This document shows positions 23,801-34,794 of a stretch of 64,000 nucleotides of DNA, piece by piece. Made by a program: the position numbers and the translations under genes. Each line of letters begins with the position of its first letter. Position 1 is the first letter of the stretch. The notes under the pieces are model-generated. The model saw only the letters and a program-made list of their open reading frames with translations. It ran no database searches and had not been told where the DNA came from. Origin of the DNA: Humulus lupulus (taxonomy: Eukaryota; Streptophyta; Magnoliopsida; Rosales; Cannabaceae); contig NC_084802.1 in assembly GCF_963169125.1 (NCBI RefSeq), forward strand, positions 113,030,903 through 113,094,902, given 5' to 3'.

Positions 23801-23898
23801 GCTCCGAAATCCCTGGTCAGTCAGCCCGGGTCCCGGGTAGATCAAGACGTCCCTCCTCTAGTGATAGGAGGAGAGATCTCCACAATCTCTAGGGACGA

Positions 23899-25560
23899 TT
23901 GGAGAGGCAACCAATCATTTTTACTGAAGAAGATGCCAGCCACGTTCAGTTCCCTCACAACGACCCTCTGGTCATAGCAGTGCAGTTCGCTAATCGAAGG
24001 GTTAGGAGAGTGCTGATCGATAATGGGAGCTCGGTAAACCTTCTATTCCGGTCCACACTGGAGAAGATAGGTTTGGCTGTCACCGAGCTGAAGGCGACCT
24101 CCATGATGCTTTATGGTTTCTTGGGAGAAGGATCAGCAACTATAGGGACGATCGAGCTGGTGATCACCTTAGGAGAGGGACCTCGGACAGTCTCAAAACT
24201 CCTTGAGTTCGTGGTCATCGACTGTCCCGCCGCATACAATGCCATTTTGGGTCGACCTACACTTATAACTTTTGGAGCCATCACCTCCGTCCACCACCTC
24301 ACGCTGAAATTCCCTTCTTCCACAGGGATATGCACGGTCCGTGGCAATCAGCTTGCTACCAGGGAATGCTACAACATTTCCATGAAGGGAAAATTGAAAC
24401 CCAGGCAGTTAACAATGGCCATCCAAGGTGGAGAAGAGGAATCTCAGGAACCTTTGCCTAATCCTGAGATGGAAAAACCTCAGAGCGCCGAAGGGGAGAG
24501 TATCATCCTAAGTGAGGATATTAACCCCCGAATAGGTGAGGATAAGTTCGAACTCCAACCTATTGAAGAGCTCGAGGAAGTAAATATCGATCCACAAAAT
24601 CCCTCATGGATGGTTAAGCTCGGGAATAACCTCTATGGCAAGAGGAAGGTGGAGCTGATCAAATTTTTGCAGGAGAACCTGGATGTGTTCGCATGGTCAC
24701 ACGAGGACATGGTGGGAATCAGTCAGAATGTCATCATGCGTACCCTTCATTTGGATAAGAGTGTTTCTGCAAAGTCCAAGAAACAGAGGCGCCTGGGAAC
24801 AACTCAAGCTGAAGCCCTAGAAGAAGAAGTAGCCCGGCTCAAGAAATGTGGCTTTATCCGTGAAGCCAAGTTTCCGGTTTGGGTCGCCAATCTTGTGCTG
24901 GTCCCAAAGCCCAACGGGAAATGGTGAACCTGCATCGACTTCTCCGATCTGAATAAAGCCTGCCCCAAAGATTGCTTTCCCTTGCCAAGGATTAACCAAT
25001 TGGTGGAAGCCACGGCGGGGCACGAGCTCATGTCATTTATGGACGCGTACTCAGGCTATAATCAGATCGCCATGAATCCGGCGGACCAGGAGCACACTAG
25101 CTTCATGACCCCGACTAACGTCTATTGTTACAAGGTCATGCCGTTCGGACTGAAGAACGCCAGTGCTACATACCAGAGATTGGTGAATAGAATGTTTGCC
25201 AACCGGATCGGGAAGAATATGGAAGTGTACGTTGATGACATGCTGGTCAAGTCAAAGACTGCCGATAACCATGTTTCCAACCTGGAGGAATGCGTCAAGA
25301 TACTAAGGGAGTATGACATGAGGTTGAACCCACAGAAGTGCACTTTTGGGGAATCGAGGCGAACCCCGATAAGATCAGGTCATTACTCAAGCTTCCCTCA
25401 CCTAGGTCGCGTAAGGACGTTCAAGGCCAGACAGGAAGGGTGGCAGCGCTTAATCGGTTTATTTCAAAATCCACCGACAAGTGCCTGCCATTCTACAACC
25501 TGCTCTGAGGAAATAAGAAGTTCAAATGGACAGAGGAGTGCGAGAGTGCTTTCCTCGACC
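23899..25560 (+). pseudogene. Protease and reverse transcriptase of Tat element A, broken
   Basis: The protease lies at about 23990-24260, with VLIDNGSSVNLLF where retroviral-type proteases have the catalytic D-T/S-G, and AILGRPTL further on. The RT runs from about 24790: EEEVARLKKCGFIREAKFP, LVPKPNGKW, then CIDFSDLNKACPKD, ACPKDCFPLPR, MPFGLKNASATYQRLVN and the catalytic VYVDDMLVKS at about 25230. TGA at 24925-24927 interrupts the frame within RT. At about 25350 the frame shifts and about a dozen residues usual in the family are missing, after which the connection to RNase H reads in another frame. It copies element RNA into DNA when intact. Confidence 0.85.
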
Positions 25561-25584
25561 TGAAGGCTCATCTAGCCGAGCCGC

Positions 25585-26030
25585 CCGTATTGTCCAAACC
25601 AAAGGTAGGAGAGCCTCTTTTCCTTTACCTAGCTGTCACATAAGATGCAGCTAGTGCCGTAATGGTCCGTGAAGAAGACCGGGTTCAGAAACTGGTCTAC
25701 TACATCAGCAAGAGACTTCTCGAAGCCGAATCCCGATATCCGTTGATGGAAAAATTTGCGTTTTGTCTTATCACAGCCTCCTGAAAGCTCAGGCCATATT
25801 TCCAGTCCCACTCAATACACGTCATGACCAATCGACCTTTAAGGCAGGTTTTGCAAAAACCTGAAGCATCGGGAAGCCTGTTGAAGTGGGCTATCGAGCT
25901 GAGTCAGTTAGAGATTTTGTACACCCCACAAAGTGCTATGAAGAGTCAGGCCCTGGCTGATTTTGTGGCAGAGTGCAGAGGATTCAGGGAGGATCCTGTG
26001 GAAGGGTCACCCCAGGTCACCTCGACCTAG
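25585..26030 (+). pseudogene. First RNase H of Tat element A, broken
   Basis: The retroviral-type RNase H that normally follows RT: VQKLVYYISKRLLEAESRYPLMEK, then LRPYFQSHSIHVMTNRPLRQVLQKPEASGS in pieces, and WAIELSQLEILYTP followed by KSQALADFVAE. It would degrade the RNA strand during reverse transcription. Stops at about 25639 (TAA) and 25782 (TGA) break it. The second RNase H follows directly. Confidence 0.75.
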
Positions 26031-26430
26031 GCGTCATGGAAGATCTTCGTGGATGGCTCATCTAATGAGAACGGCTCCGGGGCTGGAATCATTTTGATAT
26101 CCCCAGAAGGGCATAGATTCCACTCGGTGCTGAGATTCGGATTCAAGGCCTCCAACAATGAGGCCGAATACGAAGCTTTGCTGGCTGGGCCAAGGGTAGC
26201 CCAGGAGCTGAAAGCCAGCTTCGTTCAATGCTTCAGCGATTCCCAGCTTGTGGTAAACCAGTTGCTGGGTGAATATCAGGCACGGGGGGCCAAGATGGCT
26301 GCTTACATAGCCAAGGTAAAATTCGAACTGTCCGCATTTGAATGAGGCTCAATCGAGAAGATACCTTGAGAGCAGAACGCTAACGCAGACGCCCTCGCCA
26401 AGCTCGCTACCTCCGGGGAGACGAAGGCTT
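26031..26430 (+). pseudogene. Second (archaeal-type) RNase H of Tat element A
   Basis: A separate RNase H domain: FVDGSSNENGSGAGIILISP, then FGFKASNNEAEYEALLAG, FSDSQLVVNQLLGEYQARG and MAAYIAKVK. The acidic residues expected at the active site are visible (D in VDGSS, E in NEAEYEA, D in FSDSQ). Plant-type extra RNases H of this sequence are known from Tat and related gypsy lineages. Stops at 26343 (TGA) and about 26368 (TGA) interrupt it just before QNANADALAKLA, the usual end of the domain. Confidence 0.82.
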
Positions 26431-27750
26431 TGGGGTTAGTACCGGTAGAGTTCCTGGAGAAGCCAAGTATAGAAGAGGTCGGGGCGGAGGTTGAGGTGAT
26501 CGATGCCAGACCGACCTGGATGACCCCCATCCTCGAGTATCTCACCGAGGGAAAGTTACTCGAGGGGCGTAATGACGCACGGCAGGTACTGTACCAGGCT
26601 CCAAGGTATACGATAGTAGATGGGGTGCTGTACCGACGTGGGCATTCCTTACCCCTCTTACGATGTGTTCTGCCAGGTGAGGCAAAGGCCATCTTGTAGG
26701 AAGTGCAGAGGGTTTTTGCGGGGATCACACTGGGGGGTAAAGCTTGGCCCTAAAAGTCTTAAGGTAAGGGTATTACTGCCCACTCTATCAAAGGACTTGA
26801 TCTCGTACATCAAGATATGCGACAAGTGCCAGCGATTCGCCACAGTTGCCCGAGCTCCCCCAGTCGAGCTGAAGATGATCTTGTCCCCATGGCCATTCAC
26901 GGTTTGGGGAATCGACCTGGTGGGCGCCCTCCCTACTGGAAAGGGCGGGGTCCGCTACGCTGTGGTGGCTATCGACTACTTCACAAAGTGGGCTGAGGCA
27001 GATACTTTGGCAACAATCACTTCCAAGAAAGTCCTCGACTTCGTGGTCAAGAGCATTATCTGCCGATTTGGGCTGCCAAAGAAAATCGTATCCGACAATG
27101 GGACTCAGTTCGACAGCGACCTCTTCACTGAATTTTGTGAAAGGTACGACATTGTGAAAAGCTTCTCCTCCGTGGCCTATCCCCAGGAAAATGGCCAAGT
27201 CGAGGCTGTCAATAAGACGCTAATGGCGAGCCTTAAGAAGGGGCTAGACGAAGCCAAGGGGGTCTGGCCAGAACAGCTCCCCCAGGTACTGTGGGCATAC
27301 CAGACCTCGCATCGGACTTCTACGGGTCATACTCCTTTCTCCCTGACTTTTGGGAGTGAGACAGTCCTTCCTGTCGAGATTAAGGCATCATCGCATAGAG
27401 TCCAGGCGTATGACTAGGACCGCAACCACGAGCTACTTTGCGCGTCCCTCGACCTGATTGATGAAAGACGAGAAGATTCGCAGCTTCAGCTCGTGCATTA
27501 CCAGCAAAAAATCACTTGTTATTTCAACTCAAAGGTCAAAAAACGCGCCTTTAGCATTGGTGACCTAGTCCTCAGGAGAGTCTTCTTAGCTGGTAAGGAT
27601 CCCAAAGATGGAGTATTGGGACCGAACTGGGAAGGGCCATATCAAATCACCGAGGTCATAAAGGAAGGAACTTTCAAATTAGCTCGGCTCAATGGAGAAG
27701 CAGTCCCACGAACTTGGAACGCCATCCATTTGAAGAAATATTATCAGTAA
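26431..27750 (+). pseudogene. Integrase of Tat element A, broken
   Basis: The N-terminal zinc-binding part is decayed (YIKICDKCQRFA remains near 26807-26845). The catalytic core (about 26870-27390) keeps its acidic triad in context: GIDLVGALP, VSDNGTQFDSDLF, then YPQENGQVEAVNK. Further on are WAYQTSHRTSTGHTPFSLTFG and, past a TAG at 27415-27417, the C-terminal part to 27750 with FSIGDLVLRRV, GPNWEGPYQI and WNAIHLKKYYQ ending in TAA. Integrase inserts the DNA copy into the genome. The core still reads open over 250 residues. Confidence 0.85.
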
Positions 27751-27889
27751 CACCCTTGTAAGGCTTAAAGGCCACTTTTTTTGTTAAGCAATGAGAATTA
27801 AATTTTTGTTTATTATTGTGTATATTTGCGGATGTAATCTCAAGTAACCACGAAAGACCCTTTCCTAGTTACTTGGGGGCCATATGGTG

Positions 27890-28340
27890 CCTGGATATAA
27901 CCAGGTCGCCTTAAAGGCTTAGAAGTTGATTCAAATCGATTGATCGGTTTTTTCCTTAAAAAACACGAGATATTGATAAAGGATTAACGCGAACTAAGTC
28001 CTATCCTGGATGAAACCAGGTCCTAAAACTTAGAAGTTAATTCAAATTGATTGATTAGTGTTTTTCTTAAAAAGCACAAGATATTAGTCAAGAATTAACA
28101 TGAACAAAGTTTTCAAATTAACACCCTGGATGAAACCAGGTCCTAAAACTTAGAAGTTAATTCAAATTGATTGGTCTGTGTTTTTCTTAAAAGCACAAGA
28201 TATTATATCAAGAATTAACGCAAACTAAGTTTTCAAGGCAATGTCCGGGGAGCAACCAGGACTTATCTTAGAAGTTGGGTCAAGATTGGTTAACATGTTT
28301 TTCATAGAAAAGTATAAAAGTATCAATCATAGCACCAACA
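27890..28340 (+). repeat. About 120-bp tandem repeat, four copies, behind integrase of A
   Basis: Copies start at about 27890, 28005, 28125 and 28245, each with a (c)ctggat..aaccagg core followed by cttagaagtt(a/g)attcaa and a caagatatt..attaacgc tail. Copies 2 and 3 are the most alike; copy 4 is the most diverged. Tandem repeats in this hypervariable 3' region are known for Tat/Ogre elements and have seeded satellites. An (AT)n run lies near 28467-28483. Confidence 0.85.
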
Positions 28341-28512
28341 AAAAGAAAAACAAACTAAGACTATTACCGAAGGGCATAGAGGCAAAAGGGTATAAACCAA
28401 TTAAAAGCAAAAATTGATAAAGCCAATTATCTCGAGGTGAAAAAAACCTCATACAAAAGTTACAAAAATATATATATATATATGTGTTCAAAAAAGAAAA
28501 AGAAAGAAGGCC

Positions 28513-31232
28513 CTAGGCTCCACCGGGCTGCTTCGTTGAGGTCGCCATCTCGCCCTCCTGCTCGGCCGCTGTGGAGGTCTCCCCAGTCTCGGAGGGTGCC
28601 TCTTGCTTAAGACGAGCTTTAAACCCCTCCTAGAAGGACTCCAAGACATCCACTCCTAGAAAGGAGAAGTCGCCATCCGGGTTGAAGACCCAGCAGTGGT
28701 ATAGCATGTCCTCCATGGTGAAGCTGGAAACTGCCTTCTTTGTTGCCAAGGCGGCCTTGGCCTCCTCGGCCTCGGTTTTCGCAGAGTCTAGCGTGGCCCG
28801 GGCAGCCCTGGCCTCCTCGAGTTTGGCCGTTACAGCGGCTAGGGTGGTCTTGGTAGCCTCGACCTCTTGCATCTTGGGGCGGGACGCGTCCAGCTCAGCC
28901 CGCATGGCCGCCAAGGCATCCTTGGCCTCCTGTTCTTGCTTTTGGGCAGTCTTCAGGGCGGCCAAAACAGCCTGATGCTCGCCCCTCATGTCCTCGAGCC
29001 AAGCCTTAGACCTAGATATGCTCCGGTGAAGAACCAAGGCACCCTACAAAACAAAGAGGCAACTGCCTTAGAAAAAAAAAAGGAGAGAATGTGCTATGCA
29101 TGGTAACCAAAGAATACAAAATGCAAAGCCAGCTTACCGTTAGAGCCATTCCCAATGAAGACTCCATCACGCTCTCCGGGCTCCTTGTTTTGATCGCTCG
29201 CAGGTCCCTTTCGGCGGCGTGGTAGTAGTGGTCAATGGTGTAGGTCGCCGTCTCGTACACCGTCCCCCAAAAGATGTCAGGAATTTTCTCCAAGGCCTGG
29301 GGGTCCACCAGAACACGCACCTCGGGGACTGTTGTTGCCAAAGTCCCGGGCTCCACCTCCATATCCCAAACAGAGGCGGGAGCTCGTGGAGGGGGCGGGG
29401 GCATCTTCTCCACTGCTATAGGAGTTGGAGGTACCTTGGCCTGGGCAGCTGGGGTCTGATCTTTCTCCTTTGCAGGGGACTTGGATGTTGTCCCAATGGC
29501 TTTCTTCGCCACCCAGAGCTTCTTCACCATGGGCCCAGAAGCCCCAGCAGAAGAGTTCCCTCCAGTGAACATAGCTCGCAGGTCTTTGTTTCTGGGCTGA
29601 GATATCTCCTCTGGCAAAACAAAGACAACATTAGTATACAAGTAAGCATTTATGCAAGAACAACAAAAATAAGAGGGAAAAAGTGGAACTCAAGTATATA
29701 TCGGAAGGGATCCTACCCCCCGAGCTAGAAGAGGAATCTATGGTCACGACCATCAGCCCCGGAGCTTCTGCGGGGGAATCAAAGACAATGACTTCGCGAG
29801 CTGGAACAGGTTCAGGGTCCGAATCTGGTTCGGGACTAGACTCTTCTACATACTGCCTAAGACCCGGAGCTACAATACCCTCCCAAAGAGAGGGCCACGA
29901 CGGGAGATTAGTCCCATACTCCTCAAAGAAGGTCGACCTAAAGGCTAAGTTGTTGTCTACGACTACAGTACCCCTAGGGCGGCTACTCTCATAATCCAGC
30001 ACGAGCCGGTCGACACACTGGAGTAGGGTTATGTCGAGGTCTGGGTCGTTTCGATGGCGTTGGATGGGCTAGTTGGGATTAAACCTAGCTAACTGAGGAT
30101 CGGCGGTGGCCCTATCTAAGCCCCTAAACATGTAAGGATTACCTTGCCCAGAGCGACCTGCAGCTGCTCCGGACCGGACCCTCTCCTCGTCCGTTTCTTG
30201 GGTGACCTCCAGCGCCCGCTTCCTCCTCGTCCTTACGAGGGGCACCTCGTCCTCATCCTCTCCTTCCCCTGCGACCTCCCCCTGCCATCTCACGGGCTGG
30301 AGGAGGACCCCGGGGCCTCCTCAGGGCCAAAGTATGGCCTAGAGAGATCAGTTTGCATGCCAACATTGTCTCGTCTGTCATGAGCTGGCGATAGTCCTTT
30401 TCACTGGGCGGCAGACCCGCCAGTGTTTCGTACTGACTCCCGAGGATCACAAACTTGTCTGTCCTCGGGAAAATGGATGCAGAATTGTTCTAAGTCAGAA
30501 ACTGATAAAGGGGAGCTAATCAATAGTTAACTTACGAGATAAGAGTAAAAGGAACTTACGGGGACGGTTGAAGTAATGAAGTTCGCTGTTGCGAAACCCC
30601 TTGGACATAAAGAACTAGTCTTTGAAGTCATTGGGGTGGCTGGGCAGCTCGGTGACCGCAGCCGTGTTTGGAAAACGGGTCAGGTAATAGAACCCGTCAT
30701 CTTTCCCCTGCTGCTCCGGGCTGGCCTTGAGGCAGAAGAAATATAAGATATCCGCCGGGGTGGGGATCTCCCATTCCTGCTTCGGGAACAAATATCTCAG
30801 CCCCACTAGCAAACGGTACGAGTTAGGGGGGAGCTGGAAAGGAGCCAACTTCACGTAGTTGAGGAAGTCGGCAAAGTATTGGTCTAGCAGGAGGAAGGCC
30901 CTAGCCTTGAATTGCTCGTCACTCCAAGCCATGTATTCCTCGTCGAGCGGCGCGCAGCTTCGCTCACCTTCTAAGGGAGGTCAGGCGACCATGGCGCCAC
31001 TCCCCAGCTCGATGTTGTGGGAAATGAATATTTTATTCACTTTCCCCTGGTCAGTGATCTTCAAGGCGATCTTCTCAGCCTCGAAGAAAGCGTTGGCCGC
31101 CACCTCGAGCTCCCGCTCCACAGCCGGCCCAAAAATGGGGATTGGAGAGTCTGTCACCACCTCCTTTCCTTTGGATTGTTGAGAAGACGAGCTGCCTGCG
31201 GTCTTCTTAGGGTAGTGCTTCTTGGGTCCCAT
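28513..31232 (-). pseudogene. Spliced antisense gene in Tat element A (gypsy-type transposon protein family)
   Basis: Four coding exons run opposite to gag-pol. Exon 1, 31232-30560: ATG, Lys/Ser-rich start, SPIPIFGPAVERELEVAANA, then LDQYFADFLNYVKLAPFQLP and NSYRLLVGLRYLF, like Pfam Transposase_28. Exon 2, 30489-29717, is acidic and Ser/Pro-rich. Exon 3, 29610-29138, holds PPPPPRAP and WGTVYETATYTIDHYYHAAERD. Exon 4, 29043-28513, is a long Ala/Glu/Lys coiled coil ending KQPGGA-stop. Introns 30559-30490, 29716-29611 and 29137-29044 are all GT..AG; the last two keep the frame exactly, the first is off by one base. Stops at 30983-30981, 30617-30615, 30071-30069 and 28632-28630 and a shift near 30280 break it. 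Its function is unknown. Confidence 0.82.
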
Positions 31233-31240
31233 CGGGTCGC

Positions 31241-31763
31241 CTAGCGAACAAAAGAAGAAAATTTTAGAAAAGGAGACCTAAGCATAAGAAAGAATCTGAA
31301 GAGGTGCTTCCTTTGCACGGGTTGAGGTAATCTCAGCCCATGGAGAGTTAGACCACGCGGTTTTATGAACACGCGCCTGTGCTCCCAACGGATCCACGAT
31401 TACTCAGAATTCGTGTGTCAGGAGGGTTAGGATAAAAGTTTGCCTTGGAAGGAAAGTTTCAGTAGGCAAGAAGTGCAAAACCGCCTGTGAAGCGTGTCCC
31501 CTAAGCTACCCGGTTTTGCACCCAAAAGGTTGGATATTTTAAACAAGCATAGCAAAAATTCCTACCCAGAAGATTTCCCCAGAAAGCGTACCCTGTGAGC
31601 CATGCTCCTAAATGGTTTTCTTCTACAATCGACGCCCTAAAATAAAAACCTACACCCTTCATACCCACAAAAAACCAACAGAATGTTGCATGCAGCTACA
31701 GGAACTATTTACCTAGGCTACAGTGAAAAGAAAATCTAAAGCATGCACAGTCAGAAAACTTAC
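31241..31763 (-). other. Predicted 5'-leader intron of the antisense gene
   Basis: On the minus strand acactcc|gtaagttttctg gives a strong donor at 31763 and ttgttcgctag|gcgacccg an acceptor ending at 31241, eight bases before the ATG. The upstream leader exon (31764 to about 31960) is CT-rich and untranslated, like many plant leaders. Long first introns in the 5' leader are common in expressed plant genes. Confidence 0.6.
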
Positions 31764-31988
31764 GGAGTGTTTTGCTCTGGGGGGGATGAAGGGATCGTCT
31801 GGGTTGGAGCCTCGTCAGAGTAGCTGGTACAAAAGCCTCAAAGGAGCCCTTGCACCTGAACTTCTGGAATGCTGGGAACGTTAGCTGGGAGAAAAAGAGG
31901 GTTTGTTGAGGATGAGAAGAGAGAAGAAGATGGGAAATTTAGAAAATTTTCAAATAAATGAGTGGCCCATGCGTAAGGTGGCCACCCC

Positions 31989-31997
31989 TTTTATATA
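31989..31997 (-). promoter_or_regulatory. Probable TATA box of the antisense gene
   Basis: Minus-strand TATATAAAA followed by GGGGTGGCC lies about 30 bases before a likely start near 31960, a CT-rich leader and the leader intron. It lies inside the element, about 260 bp before the 3' LTR, so the promoter would move with the element. Confidence 0.55.
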
Positions 31998-32245
31998 CGT
32001 GAAAGGCCATGTGAGGAGGACCGTTGGATTGCTCTGATGTGGGATCCGAGGCTCTCTACCCGAAAGGCAAAACGACGGCCGAGTATAGGCTAGGCCATTT
32101 AATACGGTTCTCGGAAGACGTACCGTCACCAACCACGATGCTCCACGTATTTGGCGCCTGCGTAATGGGTGGAGTATAGGGAGTCCATGAAGAAGTCTAA
32201 AAGCCCCCACTGTGGCCCTAGATGACGTCGTGTGCCACGAGCAGA

Positions 32246-32260
32246 GGCTTGGGGGGAAAA
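32246..32260 (+). other. Polypurine tract of Tat element A
   Basis: ggcttggggggaaaa directly precedes the LTR start TGTACGCCC. Confidence 0.85.
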
Positions 32261-33012
32261 TGTACGCCCTAATTTTCCACAGACTATTAGCGAGCTGAGA
32301 TATGGCATAATTATATCAGCCACGTGGATACCACGTGGTTGGAGTTGCTGTTGTCAGGTCTTACCGCTTTAGCTTGAGGTAGCCAGAGGTTTATCAAGAT
32401 TATCCAAGGGTCGACTCAGAAATAAGAAGACCGCGGGTCAAGAAGGCATCCAACTCGAGGCACAAGCTGGAGTTGGAAGCTGTGACCCTTTATAAAGTCA
32501 ACCACGCAATGTAAATGTGCATATATCAGACATCACGTGTCTGATATATCCATTAATTCTCGGACACACAGCATGAACGTGCGTGTTCAGGCACCCACGA
32601 CTGGGTTGGGCCGTGCGGCCCATTATCCCCCTTACCTATTGATTAGACCACACTTCATTTGTTAGGTTTTAGGAATTAATCATGAATGTCACAGAAGTGA
32701 CATGATGGGTAAGAAGGTCACGGGATGACCCCCCTTACCAACCCCCAGGTGCCCTCTCCTATAAATATGGAGACCCTGGGAGTTGCAAAGGGTTGGATTC
32801 TATTGTATAACAAAATACCCTGTAAAGAATACCAGAAATATACCAATAATATTGGCTGGTGGAGTAGAAGGCTTTTAACCTTTGAACCACCTAAAAACGT
32901 ATTGATGTCATCAGTTCATTTTAAGATCATTCATCTGTTTCGGTTCATTACTCAGCACTAATCCCTTTCTCTTATTCTCTTAATTACCTGTTGGCGAAGA
33001 ACCGCGTCAACA
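32261..33012 (+). repeat. 3' LTR of Tat element A
   Basis: 752 bp, TGTACGCCC to ..gcgtcaaca, the same ending as A2 at 2208. D's LTR resumes directly after it. This is the only LTR of A left, so its age cannot be read from an LTR pair. Confidence 0.85.
32760..32767 (+). promoter_or_regulatory. TATA box in the LTR of element A
   Basis: TATAAATA in cctataaatatggagaccctgg, about 500 bp into the LTR, the expected place for the retrotransposon promoter. Confidence 0.65.
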
Positions 33013-34455
33013 GGCCCATTATGGGTATATTTGGCATATATATGATATATGTGTAGGACCACATCATTATGTGGATATATTTGGGTTACTCGGCACGAGA
33101 CGATCCTAGGGAGCAAGCTAGTGAGAAAGTCACAACGAGACCCACTCTTGACTTGGTGTGGGTCAAAGGGTATATTGGGTATTTAGTACATTACCGGGTT
33201 ATTGGGTAATGAGGGTATATAGTTGATGATATATTGGGAATTAGTGAGATCAGGAGGGAATTCTGGGGATTTTAACAATTTGGCCTCGGGGACGTTTTTG
33301 GGTTGCCCGAGCATTGGGATTTGCTTAAGGTTACTTAAGCTTGAAGTAACCTTACAGAATAAATAAAAGAACGTATGATTCTTTCTCTTTCCCATTCTCT
33401 CATTTGGTGTTCGTGAGCATGTTTGAAGGAAACTCGAGTTTTAGGACTCGGATTCAAGCAAGGTCAGAGTCATAACGATTCTAGGGAAGATTAGAAGCTT
33501 GTTAGCCGAAGGATTTAACTGGGAAACGACTTAATTGGAGGTAATCCAAGCTTTAAGCTTTATATTTTTGAGATTTTAAGCTTTGCTTGAATTTTTCATT
33601 TTGATGAGTTTTTTAATTGTTTGGGACTTGGGTTTTGATGGTTTCTGGCCATGGAGTTGAATGGGAACTTTGGTTTTGGGCCATACACTTGACTGACCTA
33701 TCGGTCGGAGAAAACTTAAGCGCTAGGGACGATGGGCCTGCTCTAAGGCTATATATATAGAGGACAAGGCAAAGGGCCCAGGGGTGACTCATTAGTCCCA
33801 TATCCTAGGGCATTGAGCCAATATGATTTATTAATCATGTGTTTGGGCATTGTGCCACAGTATGATTCCATAATTATGTATTTTGGGCATTGGAGCTCGA
33901 TATGATTCATTGATGGTTATCTTGGGCTATTGGTCCATATGATGTTGTACTCATTTATATGAATGGTATGCATACATGAGTGGGGTTATTACTGCAAGAC
34001 ATGCTTATTATGATTTGGAAATACGTTATTAACTGTTTATGAACATGTTTAAGTTTTCTTGCTGAGCCTTGGCGCACAAGTTCTATATGGTGTAGGTAAA
34101 GGGAAAAGAAAGTTTGACCATCCTTGAGTTTGAGAGCTTAGGTGACAATGTGTACATGTGCGGCTGCTCGACCATCACGGCCGAGGGTTTAAAGAGGAAC
34201 TAAGGTCAAACCCTATTTTTCCGTTGAGGTTGGCAGGTTGTAAATCTTTAATTGTAATTAACCTTTTAAATGTATTTTGGGATCTCATGTATACAGTAAA
34301 CGTTTTAGTGAAACTTTTGTATCTTTGACCAAAAATTTTAACCCTAAACCATTAATCACGTTTAGTTACACGGTTATGACCAAATGACTCGTTTAGCTTG
34401 TTTAACACTATTTAAAATACATAGTGTAACGGTCCCTGAGTAGTAGGGCGTTACA
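33013..34455 (+). repeat. 5' LTR of element D, right part, with a 1-kb deletion
   Basis: Resumes D's LTR at cccattatgggtatatttgg (compare 37845) and ends GGGCGTTACA. Near 33684 it jumps from tttgggcc straight to atacacttgactgacc. The 3' copy has about 1 kb more between these points (38492-38559 plus 44086-45040), so the GC-rich cluster and the 53-bp repeats are missing here. Confidence 0.8.
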
Positions 34456-34458
34456 ACT

Positions 34459-34470
34459 TGGTATCAGAGC
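34459..34470 (+). other. Primer-binding site of element D (initiator-Met tRNA)
   Basis: TGGTATCAGAGC, three bases after the LTR end, as in B. Confidence 0.9.
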
Positions 34471-34794
34471 GTGCCAAGGTTAAGGGTTCCTGAAGACAAG
34501 CTGGGCATGTACACTCGTCACTAAAGACAAGCACTACTTAGGGTATGGTGACTATTTATGTGGTTATGTGTTTAACTACTTAAATAAGATATAAATACTT
34601 TACATGCATGCCTTGTTAGGAAGCATGGGATTCTGATAAGGCCTGGCCCTTGACTATTGATATGATTATGTGATTACCTGATGAGTTGATTTCTGAATGT
34701 GTTATCTGGATGCTAGAGTAAAGAGCATGATATTTTGTTGAAATAGCAGGGGTTATTGATTGATGCATGAATGTTATGGGCATGTATTTTAGTA

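Larger units (their letters stand above)
21618..33012 (+). mobile_element. Tat-type Ty3/gypsy element A with second RNase H and antisense gene; 5' LTR missing
   Basis: Plus-strand order: gag, protease, RT, RNase H, a second RNase H of archaeal type, integrase; then a tandem-repeat spacer, an antisense spliced gene, a polypurine tract and the 3' LTR (32261-33012). A second RNase H plus an antisense reading frame behind integrase is known for the Tat/Retand lineage, which places it there. No 5' LTR or primer site is present; the left end begins at the gag start, so the 5' end was deleted together with part of D's LTR. All reading frames carry stops or shifts. Confidence 0.85.

Noticed and set aside
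28682..29728. Plus-strand open frames of 60-170 codons, Ala/Ser- or Arg/Gly-rich
   Set aside because: They are mirror frames of the antisense gene's exons 3 and 4, where the coiled-coil codon bias keeps the other strand open.
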